From: Nonomuraea rubra
Lineage (GTDB): Bacteria > Actinomycetota > Actinomycetes > Streptosporangiales > Streptosporangiaceae
Reading direction: 5' to 3'
Assembly (NCBI RefSeq): GCF_014207985.1
Contig: NZ_JACHMI010000001.1
Coordinates: 5,997,001 to 6,061,000, forward strand
DNA: 64,000 bases
Shown here piece by piece: positions 1-9,187 of the stretch. The notes below the pieces were generated by a model. It saw only the letters and a program-made list of their open reading frames with translations. It was not told the DNA's origin and made no database searches. A program made the position numbers and the translations under genes. Position 1 is the stretch's first letter, and each line of letters starts with the position of its first letter.

Positions 1-2
1 TC

Positions 3-1082
3 AAGGGCAGCTACACCGACTTCAACTCCTACTTCGACCGCCTGGCCACCGAGGTCGCCGGGGGCCGCGCGCCCGACGTCATCACCCTCGGCGGCGCCTA
101 CCCCCGCGAGTACGGCGACCGCGGCGCCCTGCTCGACCTGGCCAAGACCGGACTCGACACCGGCAGGATCGGCGCCGCGGCCCTGGACAACGGCAAGTTC
201 GGCGGCGTCCAGTACGGCGTCCCCACCGGCGTCAACGCCATCGCCGTCGTCGTCAACGAGGCGGTGTTCGACAAGGCCGGCGTGCCCCTGCCCGACGAGG
301 ACACCTGGACCTGGGACGACTTCACCCGCCTCGCCGGGGACCTGGCCGCCAAGCTGCCCGAAGGCACGTTCGCGCTGGCCGACCCGACCAGGACCGACAT
401 GCTCGACGCCTACTCCCGCCAGCGCGGCGAGGCCCTCTACACCGCCGACGGCAAGGTCGGCATCGGCGAGCAGACGCTGACGGACTGGTGGACGATGACG
501 CTCGGCCTGATGAAGGCCGGCGCCACCCCGCCCGCCTCCCAGACGGCCGAGCTGATCACCCAGCCCGCCCCCGAGCAGTCGCTGATGGGCCGCGGCCAGG
601 CCGCCATGCAGTTCGACTGGAGCAACCAGCTCACCGCGCTCAGCAAGGCCGCCGGCCGGCCGCTGCGGCTGATGCGGGTGCCCGGCGAGAGCACCAGGCC
701 GGGCATGTGGCTGCAGGCCTCGCAGATCTACAGCATCAACGCCAGGAGCGAGCACCCGCAGGAGGCGGCCAAGCTCGTGGACTTCCTGGTCAACAGCCCG
801 GAAGCCGGGAAGATCATCCTCGCCGACCGCGGCATCCCGGCCAACTCCGACGTCCGCGCGGCCATCCAGGGCGTGCTCGGCGAGCCGGAGAAGGCGCAGG
901 CCGCCTTCATCGACGCGCTCACCCCGAAGGCCGGGCCGCCCCTGGTGATCGGCCCCGCCGGCTCCACCGACACGCCGAAGATCCTGGACCGGGTCAACGC
1001 CGAGGTGCTGTTCGGCCGGCAGCAGCCCGCCGCTGCGGCGGCCGACTTCGTCCAGCAGGTCGCCACGGCGATCAAGCAGTGA
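3..1082 (+). CDS. ABC transporter sugar-binding lipoprotein, 5' truncated
   Basis: The frame is open from the first full codon of the window, so the N-terminus, signal peptide and lipobox lie outside. The visible 359 residues read as a family 1 extracellular solute-binding protein: an early R-APDVITL segment, YGVPTGVNA, the WTWDDF motif common in sugar binders, and a late helix-rich lobe ending in repeated Ala. Such proteins sit outside the membrane and hand oligosaccharides to an ABC permease. Its TGA stop overlaps the GTG start of the following glycosidase (GTGA), so the two are probably translationally coupled and the ligand is likely the glycosidase's substrate or product. Permease genes are not in view. 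The exact sugar cannot be told from the sequence. Confidence 0.9.
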   Translation, partial: KGSYTDFNSYFDRLATEVAGGRAPDVITLGGAYPREYGDRGALLDLAKTGLDTGRIGAAALDNGKFGGVQYGVPTGVNAIAVVVNEAVFDKAGVPLPDEDTWTWDDFTRLAGDLAAKLPEGTFALADPTRTDMLDAYSRQRGEALYTADGKVGIGEQTLTDWWTMTLGLMKAGATPPASQTAELITQPAPEQSLMGRGQAAMQFDWSNQLTALSKAAGRPLRLMRVPGESTRPGMWLQASQIYSINARSEHPQEAAKLVDFLVNSPEAGKIILADRGIPANSDVRAAIQGVLGEPEKAQAAFIDALTPKAGPPLVIGPAGSTDTPKILDRVNAEVLFGRQQPAAAAADFVQQVATAIKQ

Positions 1083-3109
1083 TCGACCGCCGCGAGCTGG
1101 CCGGCCGGCACGCCGTCGAGCTGACCGGCCCCGTCCCCGGCTCGCCGCTGTCGGTGGGCAACGGGGAGCTGTGCTTCACCGCCGACGTCACCGGCCTGCA
1201 GACGTTCCCCGGTCAGCACGCGGCGGGGGACGGCACGCTGCTGGCGACCATGGCGTCGTGGGGCTGGCACAGCGTCCCCGGCGCGTACTCGCTGACGTCG
1301 GTGACGCGCACGTACGGGACGCCGCGCGGCGCCGTCCCGTACGTGGACATGGCCGGGGAGCTGGGCGGCTCCGGCAGCGAGACGCCCGCGTCGGCGGCCG
1401 AGTCGTGGCTGCGCGCCAACCCGCACCGCCTGGACCTGGGCCGGATCGGGCTGGCCGCGCCCGGCGCACCGTTGACCCCCGGCGACGTGACCGGCGCCAG
1501 ACAGCGGCTCGACCTGTGGACGGGCACGCTGACCAGCCGCTACCGGCTGCGCGGCGTGCCGTTCGAGGTCGTCACCGCCTGCCATCCCACGCTCGACGCG
1601 ATCGCCGTGCGGCTGCGCTCACCCGGCCTGGCCGGGGTGGCGGTGCGGGTGACGTTCCCGTACGGGTCGCAGGCGTGGGGGAACGCGGCCGACTGGTCAC
1701 GGCCGGACGCGCACACCTCCGAGCTGCGCGACACCGAGGCCGGCTTCACCGTGGCACGCACGCTGGACGCGACCTCCTACCGGGTGGCGGTGCGGATGGC
1801 GGGCGGCGAGGTGGCGCGGGCGGGGCCGCACGAGTTCCACCTCACCTTCACCGGCACCGCCGCCGAGCTGACCTTCGCCTTCCACCAGGGCGCCGCCGGC
1901 AGGGTGCCCCGCTTCGCCGAGGTGGTGGAGTCGGCGCAGGCGCACTGGGCGTGGTTCTGGAGCACCGGCGGCGCGATCGACCTGTCCGGCAGCGACGACG
2001 AGCGGGCGGGGGAGCTGGAGCGGCGGATCGTGCTGTCGCGCTACCTCACGGCGATCCACTGCGCAGGCTCCACGCCGCCGGCCGAGACCGGGCTGATGGC
2101 CAACAGCTGGCGGGGCCGCTTCCACCTGGAAATGCACTGGTGGCACGCGGCGCACTTCCCGCTGTGGGGCCGCCCCGAGCTGCTGGAACGCAGCCTCGCC
2201 TGGTACGCCGCCATCCTGCCCGCCGCCCGCGCGACCGCCCGCGCCCAGGGCTGCCCCGGGGCGCGCTGGCCCAAGCAGACCGGCCCCGACGGGCGGGAGA
2301 GCCCCAGCCCGATCGGGCCGTTCCTGGTGTGGCAGCAGCCGCACCCGATCTTCCTGGCCGAGCTGGTGCGCCGCGCCACCGGCACCCGCCACGCCCTCGA
2401 CCGCTACGCCGAGCTGGTGCTGGAGACCGCCGCGTTCATGGCCGCGTTCGCCGTCGAAGGGCCCGGCGGGTACGGGCTGGGGCCGCCGCTCGTGCCCGCG
2501 CAGGAGTCGTACGCGGCGGTGCGCGCCCGCGCGGCGAACCCGACGTTCGAGCTGGCGTACTGGTCGTGGGCGCTGCGGGTGGCCCAGCGGTGGCGGCGCC
2601 TGCTCGGGCTGGCGCCCGAGCCGCGCTGGGCCGCCGTGGCCGCCGGGATGGCCGGGCCACCGGTGCGCGGCGGCGTGTATGCGGCAATGGCCGCGCCGCC
2701 GTACACGGTGCGCGAGGACCACCCCTCCATGCTGTACGCGCTCGGCCTCGTCCCGCCGACCCGCCTCATCGACCCCGCCACGATGCGCGCCACGCTGCAC
2801 GACGTGCTGTCTGGCTGGGACTGGGACAGCACCTGGGGCTGGGACTACCCGGCCATCGCGATGACCGCCACCCGCCTCGGCGATCCGCGCACCGCCGTCG
2901 AGGCGCTGCTCATGCCCACCGCCAAGAACACCTACCTGCCCAACGGGCACAACTTCCAGACCGCCGCCCTGCCCGTCTACCTGCCCGGCAACGGCGGCCT
3001 GCTGGCCGCGGTCGCGCTCATGGCCAGGGGCTGGGACGCCGGCCCCGCCACCCCCGGCTTCCCGGGCACCTGGCACGTCCGGCACGAGGGGCTGCTGCCC
3101 TCACCCTGA
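1079..3109 (+). CDS. six-hairpin glycosidase (GH65/GH95-like)
   Basis: 676 residues from a GTG that overlaps the previous stop; a longer upstream frame is only the shadow of the binding-protein gene. The N-terminal third looks like a beta-sandwich domain and the rest like an (alpha/alpha)6 barrel, with the segment NSWRGRFHLEMHWWHAAHF at about residues 341-359 that is typical of GH65/GH95-like inverting glycosidases and related phosphorylases, and a late GWDWDSTWGWDYP motif. No signal peptide is seen, so it probably acts in the cytoplasm on imported sugar. It converges with, and overlaps by 9 bp, the end of the minus-strand gene that follows. The family is clear; which linkage is cut is not. 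Confidence 0.8.
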   Translation: MIDRRELAGRHAVELTGPVPGSPLSVGNGELCFTADVTGLQTFPGQHAAGDGTLLATMASWGWHSVPGAYSLTSVTRTYGTPRGAVPYVDMAGELGGSGSETPASAAESWLRANPHRLDLGRIGLAAPGAPLTPGDVTGARQRLDLWTGTLTSRYRLRGVPFEVVTACHPTLDAIAVRLRSPGLAGVAVRVTFPYGSQAWGNAADWSRPDAHTSELRDTEAGFTVARTLDATSYRVAVRMAGGEVARAGPHEFHLTFTGTAAELTFAFHQGAAGRVPRFAEVVESAQAHWAWFWSTGGAIDLSGSDDERAGELERRIVLSRYLTAIHCAGSTPPAETGLMANSWRGRFHLEMHWWHAAHFPLWGRPELLERSLAWYAAILPAARATARAQGCPGARWPKQTGPDGRESPSPIGPFLVWQQPHPIFLAELVRRATGTRHALDRYAELVLETAAFMAAFAVEGPGGYGLGPPLVPAQESYAAVRARAANPTFELAYWSWALRVAQRWRRLLGLAPEPRWAAVAAGMAGPPVRGGVYAAMAAPPYTVREDHPSMLYALGLVPPTRLIDPATMRATLHDVLSGWDWDSTWGWDYPAIAMTATRLGDPRTAVEALLMPTAKNTYLPNGHNFQTAALPVYLPGNGGLLAAVALMARGWDAGPATPGFPGTWHVRHEGLLPSP

Positions 3110-4492
3110 CCAGTCGAGCTCCTCCCGCTTGCCCAGGAACTCCTCGGCCGCCTCCCACTCCAGCGGCAGCGGCATCGGATACGTCGTCCGGATCCTGGAC
3201 AGCTCCCGGTGCGCGCGGATCAGCCCGGCGAAGTCGCGCGGGTAGGTGCTCGTGTCCACCCCGGTGAACACCCCGACCTTGCGCGCCCGCTCCAGCAGCC
3301 GCCGCCAGTCCGCGACCCCGGCCAGCCCCACCGACTCCACCCCGTGCGAGAACAGCATGAGCCTGATCTCGTCGAACGGGTCTGCCCCGTCCAGGTAGTC
3401 CATGGCCCGCGCGTGCGACTGCCCGGCGTTGAACACCATCCAGTACGGCACCGACCCGCTGCGCAGCGCCCACCACGGCTCCAGCAGCAGGAAGCACTCC
3501 ACCAGCAGCCGATCGGCGGGCAGCCCCCGCCGCCGGTACCAGCTCCGGTACAGGTCGGCCACGACCGGGCTCAGGTCCTCCGGCTCGTCGAAGCGCATCC
3601 TGGCCAGCCGCCACCCGTTGCGCGCCGCCAGCTCCTCCAGGTCGGCCAGCAGCTCGGGCTCGAACCCCCACTCCGCCTCCGGGCTCTCCCCGTCGGCCGG
3701 AGGGTAGTCCCACCGTTCGCGGCCGGCGCCGTACCTGCTCAGGTAGCCGGCCACGCGCGGCCCGCCGTGCTCGTACTCCTCCCGGGTGGCGCCGCCCAGC
3801 GCGCCGTGCTGGAACACGTAGCGCGGCCCCACCCGCGTGACCGGCCAGCTCAGCCCGCACTCCGGCACGACCAGCGTCGCGCCCGCCGGCAGCGACTCCT
3901 CCAGGAAGCGCCGGTAGGCCTCGGGCAGCCTGCGCCACTTCACCCGGAAGTACGTCATGCCCGCGATCATCAGCCGGTCCTGGTTGGCGTCGTGCATGTG
4001 ATGCAGCACCAGCTCCGGGTTGGCCGCCAGCAGCGCCTCACCCGCCGCCCGGGTCGCGCGCAGGTCACCGCGGGGGTCGTCGGGCCCGACGCCGCGGCGG
4101 CGCACGGGCAGCAGCAGCGTCTGCGGCAGCCACGGCGCCCGCAGCGCCGCCGCCAGGTGCACCAGCGCGCCGTTGGACGACCCCACGAACGCCACCGGGT
4201 ACGGCCCCGGCGGGTAGTGCCCGCTCACCCAGCGCGCCAGCTCCTCGGCGCGGATCTCCGGCACGCGGCGCAGCGGCACCGCCTCGGCCCAGCCGCTCAC
4301 CGCGTACGCCTTCTCCTTGGCCGCCCGCGGCAGCCGCGCCGCCGCGCCCGCAATGGCGGCGGCCACCGGCTCCAGCACGCCGGGCGCCTGCCCGAGCAGC
4401 GGCACGTCCCGGTCGTGCAGGAACCGCGACAGCGCCCGCAACATCCCGGTGGCCGAGTCGAACGACGCCACCGCCTTCTGCGGCCTCACCAT
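3101..4492 (-). CDS. conserved protein of unknown function, 463 aa
   Basis: ATG start inside the end of the upstream alpha/beta hydrolase gene (7-bp overlap), which argues for translational coupling. No family was recognised with certainty. Visible features: a GSSNGALVHLAAAL segment near residue 95 that resembles a serine-hydrolase nucleophile elbow (G-x-S-N-G), an HHMHD cluster near residue 150, a VVPECGLSWP segment, and many conserved-looking Trp/Tyr in the second half. No signal peptide or membrane helix. Paired with the alpha/beta hydrolase it could act on the same ester or lactone substrate, but that is a guess from context only. Confidence 0.75.
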   Translation of the reverse strand: MVRPQKAVASFDSATGMLRALSRFLHDRDVPLLGQAPGVLEPVAAAIAGAAARLPRAAKEKAYAVSGWAEAVPLRRVPEIRAEELARWVSGHYPPGPYPVAFVGSSNGALVHLAAALRAPWLPQTLLLPVRRRGVGPDDPRGDLRATRAAGEALLAANPELVLHHMHDANQDRLMIAGMTYFRVKWRRLPEAYRRFLEESLPAGATLVVPECGLSWPVTRVGPRYVFQHGALGGATREEYEHGGPRVAGYLSRYGAGRERWDYPPADGESPEAEWGFEPELLADLEELAARNGWRLARMRFDEPEDLSPVVADLYRSWYRRRGLPADRLLVECFLLLEPWWALRSGSVPYWMVFNAGQSHARAMDYLDGADPFDEIRLMLFSHGVESVGLAGVADWRRLLERARKVGVFTGVDTSTYPRDFAGLIRAHRELSRIRTTYPMPLPLEWEAAEEFLGKREELDWSG

Positions 4493-5229
4493 GCCGCCTC
4501 CAGGAACGCGCCGACCTCGCGCGCCAGCCCCCGGGGATCCTTGTACGGCACCATGTGCGGCAGCCCGTCCATGACCACCAGCCGCCCCCGCGGCAGCAGC
4601 CGGGTCACCTCCTCGGCCCACGCCTGGCTCACCATCCGGTCCTTGCCGCCCCGCACCACCAGGGCGGGCACGGCCACGTGGGGCAGCTTGTCCTCGATCC
4701 GGTCGCGCATCGAGATGCCGAAACTGGCCAGCACCTGGCGCGGCCCGGCGTCGAGGTAGTCGGCCGCGTTGAGCGGCAGCATGCGGGGGCTCTCCCGGAC
4801 CGAGTTGCGCAGCCACTGGCCCACCAGCCTCGCCGGGTTGCGGGCCCGCGCGTCCACGGTCGGTCCCACCAGCACCAGCGCGCCCGCCGCGCCCGGATGC
4901 CTGGCCGCCACGTCCACCGCCACCTGGCAGCCGAACGACCCGCCCAGCAGGCACGGCCGCTGCAGCCCGCTCTCGGCCACCCAGCCGGCCACCGCGTCGG
5001 CGAGCGCCGTCAGCGTCAGCGGCGCCCGCGGCTTCTCGCTGCGCCCGAACCCGGGCAGGTCCAGGCTCCAGGCGTCGTGCGTGACCCCCATGGCCCGCAC
5101 GAACGGCAGCAGCTCCCGGCTCGACACCCCGGCGCCGTGCAGGCACACCACGGCGGGCCCGGGCCCGTGACTCCGCCACACCGCCACTCTCATGCCGAGG
5201 GCGGTGCGGACCAGCGATTCGAGCGGCAC
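4486..5229 (-). CDS. alpha/beta hydrolase
   Basis: 247 residues from a GTG preceded by a strong GGAAGGAG ribosome site; a longer frame to 5478 has shadow-like composition and lacks one. Fold landmarks are all present: VVCLHGAG oxyanion loop, nucleophile elbow GGSFG near residue 95, the acid in VVRGGKDRM, and the catalytic His in MDGLPHMVP near the end. Soluble, no signal peptide. It overlaps the next gene by 7 bp and they should be cotranscribed. Substrate unknown; members of this superfamily include esterases, lactonases and C-C hydrolases. Confidence 0.88.
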   Translation of the reverse strand: MPLESLVRTALGMRVAVWRSHGPGPAVVCLHGAGVSSRELLPFVRAMGVTHDAWSLDLPGFGRSEKPRAPLTLTALADAVAGWVAESGLQRPCLLGGSFGCQVAVDVAARHPGAAGALVLVGPTVDARARNPARLVGQWLRNSVRESPRMLPLNAADYLDAGPRQVLASFGISMRDRIEDKLPHVAVPALVVRGGKDRMVSQAWAEEVTRLLPRGRLVVMDGLPHMVPYKDPRGLAREVGAFLEAAW

Positions 5230-5276
5230 GCCTCTCCTTCCACAGGGAGCCGCCCCCCTACCCGAACCGTGATCGG

Positions 5277-6182
5277 TCAGTCCACCGGTGACGGCGGCGG
5301 CGCGCCGAGCGCCCGCAGGTCGTCCCAGAACCCGTCCGGGATCACCGCGTCCACCAGCGCGTCCAGGGCCTCCAGCCGCTCCACCGAGGAGATCCCCACC
5401 ACCGTGGAGTGCACCCGCGGCTCCCGCAGCGAGAAGTGCAGGGCGGCGGCCGGGAGCGCGATCTCCCACCGGTCGCACAGCTCCCGCACCCGCTCCACGT
5501 GCCGCCCGAACTCCGGCGAGATCGGGCGGTAGCCGTACCGGGAGGCGTGCCGCGGCGAGCCCGACAGGATGCCGCCGCCGAACGGCGCGGCGTTGAAGAC
5601 CGTCATCCGCCGCTCGGCCGCCATCCGCAGGATGTCCTCGGCGCCCCGGTCCACCAGCGTGTAGCGGTTGTGGGTGAGCACCGCGTCGAACGCGTCCGTG
5701 CGGATGTAGTCCTCCACCAGCGTCCCGCCGGCGGCGGCGATGCCGATGGCGCCGACCAGCCCCTGCTCGCGCAGCGACACCAGGGCCGGCACCGCGCCGC
5801 CCGGCGCCATCGCCTCCCGCACCGTGATCGTGAACGGGTCGTGCAGGTGGTAGAACGGCAGCGTGGCGACGCCGAGCCGGGAGAGCGTCTCCTCGAACGA
5901 GCGCATCACCCGGTCGCCGTCGAACACGCCCGTGTCCGGGTCCCGGTCGGCCTTGGAGAAGACGGTCACCTCGCCGGCCGTGCCGAGCACCTGGCCGATC
6001 AGCGTCTCGCTGCGCCCGCCGGCGTACTCGTTGGAGGTGTCGAGCTGCCGGAACCGGCCGGACACCAGCGCCGCCGCCAGTCGTTCGCCGCCGGGCTCGC
6101 CGCCCAGCCCCGAGGTGCCGAGGGTGATCGCCTCCAGGGGAGTGTCCGTCCCGGGCACGCGGCGCGCCTGCTGCTCTGGCAC
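5277..6182 (-). CDS. aldo/keto reductase
   Basis: 301 residues, ATG start. The AKR (beta/alpha)8 barrel is shown by RQLDTSNEYAGG (catalytic Asp and Tyr), VFSKAD (catalytic Lys) and YHLHDP (catalytic His), with a late STVVGISSVERLEAL segment that contacts the NADP(H) adenine. It is closest in style to D-threo-aldose/L-fucose 1-dehydrogenase-like AKRs, which oxidise sugars to lactones. With a glycosidase and a hydrolase upstream, a sugar-related role is reasonable but inferred. The gap to the downstream hydrolase is 47 bp, so one transcript is possible. Confidence 0.9.
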   Translation of the reverse strand: MPEQQARRVPGTDTPLEAITLGTSGLGGEPGGERLAAALVSGRFRQLDTSNEYAGGRSETLIGQVLGTAGEVTVFSKADRDPDTGVFDGDRVMRSFEETLSRLGVATLPFYHLHDPFTITVREAMAPGGAVPALVSLREQGLVGAIGIAAAGGTLVEDYIRTDAFDAVLTHNRYTLVDRGAEDILRMAAERRMTVFNAAPFGGGILSGSPRHASRYGYRPISPEFGRHVERVRELCDRWEIALPAAALHFSLREPRVHSTVVGISSVERLEALDALVDAVIPDGFWDDLRALGAPPPSPVD

Positions 6183-6240
6183 CGTGTCCGCCTCTCTCTG
6201 TGATCGTATGATTTCCGGACGATCATCCCATGTGCCCGGG

Positions 6241-7449
6241 TCAGAGGACGAGCTGGAAGCGGCGCCGCGTCTGCCACTCCACCGTCACCACGGTCGCGTC
6301 GTCCTGCAGCCGGCCGTTCTGGTGCGCCAGGATCGCCTGGATGAGCCGCCGCAGCGTCTCCGGCGCCGACACCCCGTCGGCCTCGCGCCGTACCACGAAG
6401 TCGATGAACCGCTCCAGCCCGAACACCTCCCCGTCCGGGCTCTGCGCCTCGATGACGCCGTCGGTGTAGAACAGCAGCCGGTCACCGGGCTCGAGCTGGT
6501 AGTGCAGCAGCCCCGTGGAGACGTCCAGGCCGAAGCCCATCGGCGGGTCCGGCTCGCTCGCCAGGCTCGCCACCAGATGGCCGTCGCGCAGCACCAGCGG
6601 CGGGTGGTGCCCCCGGTTGACCCAGCTCAGCAGCCCCGAGCGCAGGTCGAGCCGGGCCAGGATCCCGGTGGCGAACCGGCCGGTGAACTCCTCCCTGATC
6701 GCCGCGTCGATCGCCTCCCCGATCGCGGCGAGCTCCATGCCGTGGATGCGGTTGTTGCGGGAGGCGGCCATGGCGATGGAGGCGGTCAGGCCGGCGGAGG
6801 TGTCGTGGCCCATGGCGTCGAAGATGGACACGTGCAGGGTGGTGCCGTCGAGGGCGTAGTCGAAGGCGTCGCCGCCCATCTCGTACGCGGGCTCCAGCGC
6901 GGTGCTGACCACGACGTCGTCGTTGGCGAACGTGCCCGGCGGCAGCAGGTTCCACAGCACCTCGGCCGACAGGGTGAGGGGGCGGGCGCGTACGAGGCGG
7001 GCGAAGGAGTCGCTGTGCGGCCGCTTGCTGATGACCATCACCGCCACCAGGGACGCCAGATCCTTGGCCCGCGTCTCGGTGAGCTTCCCGTCCTGCGGCG
7101 CGGCCAGCCCGATCACGCCGATCCGTTCGGTGCCGTCCAGCAGCGGCACCCACAGCAGCGGCGTCCCCTCGTCCTGCGGCGAGCGGGTGCGGACGACCGA
7201 CACCGCGCGGAAGGCCCGGCCAGGCAGGGTCGCGTCGATGCGCAGGGTCTCCAGTGGCTCGCCCGCGGCGTCACGCTGGCCGGGCAGCGGGACGAGGAGC
7301 TGCTGCTGCAGGTCGGTCACGTAGATCATGACGTGGGAGAAGCCGGCCGCCCTGGCGTGCTCGGCGACCTCACGCGGCAGGTCTTCCATGCCTCTCAGGT
7401 GCATGGCGGCCAACAGGCCGCCCAGGGCGCGCTCACCGTCGCTCCGCAC
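6241..7449 (-). CDS. GAF-domain SpoIIE-type PP2C phosphatase
   Basis: 402 residues from a GTG with GAGAGGTGAGG upstream. Residues about 15-155 form a GAF-like sensor (VMIYVTDLQQQ, WVPLLDG, IGVIGLAA); the rest is a SpoIIE/RsbU PP2C domain with AYEMGGDAFDYA and IFDAMGHD metal-binding Asp motifs, VNRGHHPPLVL, LLFYTDGVIEA and a closing QDDATVVTVEW. Proteins of this build dephosphorylate anti-anti-sigma factors in partner-switching stress circuits; actinomycetes have many. No kinase or anti-anti-sigma gene is adjacent, so its partner is elsewhere. Confidence 0.92.
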   Translation of the reverse strand: MRSDGERALGGLLAAMHLRGMEDLPREVAEHARAAGFSHVMIYVTDLQQQLLVPLPGQRDAAGEPLETLRIDATLPGRAFRAVSVVRTRSPQDEGTPLLWVPLLDGTERIGVIGLAAPQDGKLTETRAKDLASLVAVMVISKRPHSDSFARLVRARPLTLSAEVLWNLLPPGTFANDDVVVSTALEPAYEMGGDAFDYALDGTTLHVSIFDAMGHDTSAGLTASIAMAASRNNRIHGMELAAIGEAIDAAIREEFTGRFATGILARLDLRSGLLSWVNRGHHPPLVLRDGHLVASLASEPDPPMGFGLDVSTGLLHYQLEPGDRLLFYTDGVIEAQSPDGEVFGLERFIDFVVRREADGVSAPETLRRLIQAILAHQNGRLQDDATVVTVEWQTRRRFQLVL

Positions 7450-7565
7450 GTCCTCACCTCTCGCGCGTCATGGCCATCACCTGCCTCCTACCCATCACGC
7501 GGTGGTACGTGCCGCAGATCTTCGACGCTGCCCGCACTCGCGCCGGATCGCGCCCGTAGGGCGGG

Positions 7566-8441
7566 TCAGGTAGCTACGGGGTCGTCGAGCACGCGGAGGA
7601 GCACCCCGCGCTGGAAGCCCTCCGGGTCGGGGCTGGACAGGCCGGCCATCGTCGCCAGCGCCTTCCACAGCGCCCACCCGCGGGCCCGCCGCCAGGCGTC
7701 CCCGGGCAGCCCGGCCGCCTCGCGGAAGACCCGCCGCTCGGGACCGTCGAAGTGGGTCCACGCCATGACCAGGTCGCAGGCGGGGTCGCCGATGCCGCAG
7801 GTGCCGAAGTCGATGACCGCCGACAACCGCCCGCCGCGCACGAGCAGGTTGCCGGGCGCGACGTCGCCGTGGAACCACACCGGCGCCCCCTGCCACGCCG
7901 AGTCCACCGCGTCCGCCCACACGGCCCGGCACGCCGCGGCGTCGACCTCACCGTCCAGCCTGCGCAGAGCCTCCTCGACCTCGCCGCTCAGCACCTGCGG
8001 GTGGCACCCGCGCCGGTGCGAGTGCGCTCCGGCGGCGGGCCCGTGCCGGACCGGGGCGGCACGGAGCGCGGCCAGGAAACCCCCGAGGTCCCGGGCCAGC
8101 GCCGGCCGGTCGACGTCCGCGGCGCCCTCCACGGTGTCTCCGGGCAACCACCGCCGCACCGACCAGGGGAACGGGTACCCCGCCCCCGGCCGGCCGGTCG
8201 CGACGGGGGCCGGCACGGGCAGTGGCAGGTGCCCGGCCAGCAGCGGCAGGCAGCGGTCCTCCTTGCCGACACCCGCCGCGTACGCGCCGCCGCTGGGCAG
8301 GCGCGCGGCCAGCCGGTCGCCGAGCCGGAAGGTCCGGTTGTCCCAGCCCTGGCGGGTCACAGGCGTCACCGGCAGCTCCGCCCAGCCGGGGAACTGCTCG
8401 GCGACCAGGGCCCGTACGAGATCAGCGGTGATGTCGATCAC
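7566..8441 (-). CDS. aminoglycoside phosphotransferase-family kinase
   Basis: 291 residues from GTG at 8441; the ribosome site is weak. The APH/choline-kinase fold is marked by the Brenner motif HGDVAPGNLLV near residue 195 and the metal-binding IDFGTCGIGDPACDL. The N-terminus carries a RQGWDNRTFRLGDR nucleotide-binding hairpin. These enzymes phosphorylate small hydroxylated molecules; in actinomycetes most uncharacterised members are not proven resistance genes. It runs in the same direction as the RibD-like gene 78 bp upstream but shows no clear functional link to it. Confidence 0.9.
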   Translation of the reverse strand: MIDITADLVRALVAEQFPGWAELPVTPVTRQGWDNRTFRLGDRLAARLPSGGAYAAGVGKEDRCLPLLAGHLPLPVPAPVATGRPGAGYPFPWSVRRWLPGDTVEGAADVDRPALARDLGGFLAALRAAPVRHGPAAGAHSHRRGCHPQVLSGEVEEALRRLDGEVDAAACRAVWADAVDSAWQGAPVWFHGDVAPGNLLVRGGRLSAVIDFGTCGIGDPACDLVMAWTHFDGPERRVFREAAGLPGDAWRRARGWALWKALATMAGLSSPDPEGFQRGVLLRVLDDPVAT

Positions 8442-8518
8442 GACGCTGATTCTGTCTCGGACCTCCCGCCCGCCGGCGACGGGGACCGCACGACGCCGCA
8501 GGTGGGGTGCGCGACCGC

Positions 8519-9064
8519 CTAGCCGGGCCGCACGACGCCATAGGTGGACTGCACGACGCCCGCCCCGAACACCCGGGTCGACACGTGCGCGAGCGGCACG
8601 TCCCGCCCGACCGGCCCGAACAGCGGCAACCCGCTGCCGATCAGCACCGGCACCGTGGTGATGGTCAGCTCGTCGATCAGCCCCTCGCGCAGGAACGTGC
8701 GGATGACCTGCCCGCCGTCCACGTACACGCTCTTGGTGCCCCGCTCCTCCAGAGCCCGCAGCAGCGAGCCCAGATCGCGGTGAACGGTGACGCGCGGGTC
8801 GGCGCCGAGCGGAAGGGTGGTGCTGAGGACGGCGCAGTGCCTGCCCTCGTGCGGCCACGGATCGTAGGTCAGGCCCGGCTCGTAGGTGCCGCGCCCCATG
8901 ACGACGGTGTCGATGCCGTCGATGAACTCCTGGTAGCCCAGGTCGCCACCGGCGGCCTCACCCCGGCTGGTGAGCCAGTGGAGATCACCGTCCTCCCGGG
9001 CGATGAAGCCGTCGAGGCTGACCCCGATGAACACCGAGCACGTGAACGGACGGCCTGCGGACAT
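8519..9064 (-). CDS. RibD C-terminal/DHFR-family reductase
   Basis: 181 residues from the ATG at 9064, preceded by GGGGAGAG; an in-frame extension to 9178 would run through the AT-rich control region and is unlikely. Conserved pieces: FIGVSLDGFIAREDGDLHWL at the start, VVMGRGTYE, KSVYVDGGQVIRTFLREGLIDEL and VPVLIGSGLPLF. The fold binds NADPH and reduces pterin- or pyrimidine-like substrates; real substrates of these stand-alone proteins are generally unknown. It is divergent from the 9188 gene, and three GTTWRTAAAY-like sites lie in the shared promoter region. Confidence 0.9.
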   Translation of the reverse strand: MSAGRPFTCSVFIGVSLDGFIAREDGDLHWLTSRGEAAGGDLGYQEFIDGIDTVVMGRGTYEPGLTYDPWPHEGRHCAVLSTTLPLGADPRVTVHRDLGSLLRALEERGTKSVYVDGGQVIRTFLREGLIDELTITTVPVLIGSGLPLFGPVGRDVPLAHVSTRVFGAGVVQSTYGVVRPG

Positions 9065-9079
9065 ATGAGCGCTCTCCCC

Positions 9080-9134
9080 GTTAGTAAATGACTCTTCGTT
9101 TATAAACCTAGCGAGCCGGGCCACGTTTGTAAAC
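9080..9134. promoter_or_regulatory. three GTTTRTAAAC-like dyads in a divergent promoter
   Basis: The AT-rich spacer between the divergent 8519-9064 and 9188 genes holds GTTAGTAAAT (9080-9089), the perfect palindrome GTTTATAAAC (9098-9107) and CGTTTGTAAACG (9124-9135). Repetition of one short dyad in an otherwise about 70% GC region suggests a shared operator for both genes. No regulator gene is next to it. Confidence 0.45.
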
Positions 9135-9187
9135 GCAGATTCAGGAACGGGGCGGCTTCCGTCGGTCCGGACCGTCATGATGGGGCC

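Noticed and set aside
488..1078. Upstream extension of the glycosidase frame to an 873-residue protein
   Set aside because: The extra part is Arg/Pro/Ala-rich shadow of the binding-protein gene; GTG 1079 overlaps the previous stop as a coupled start.
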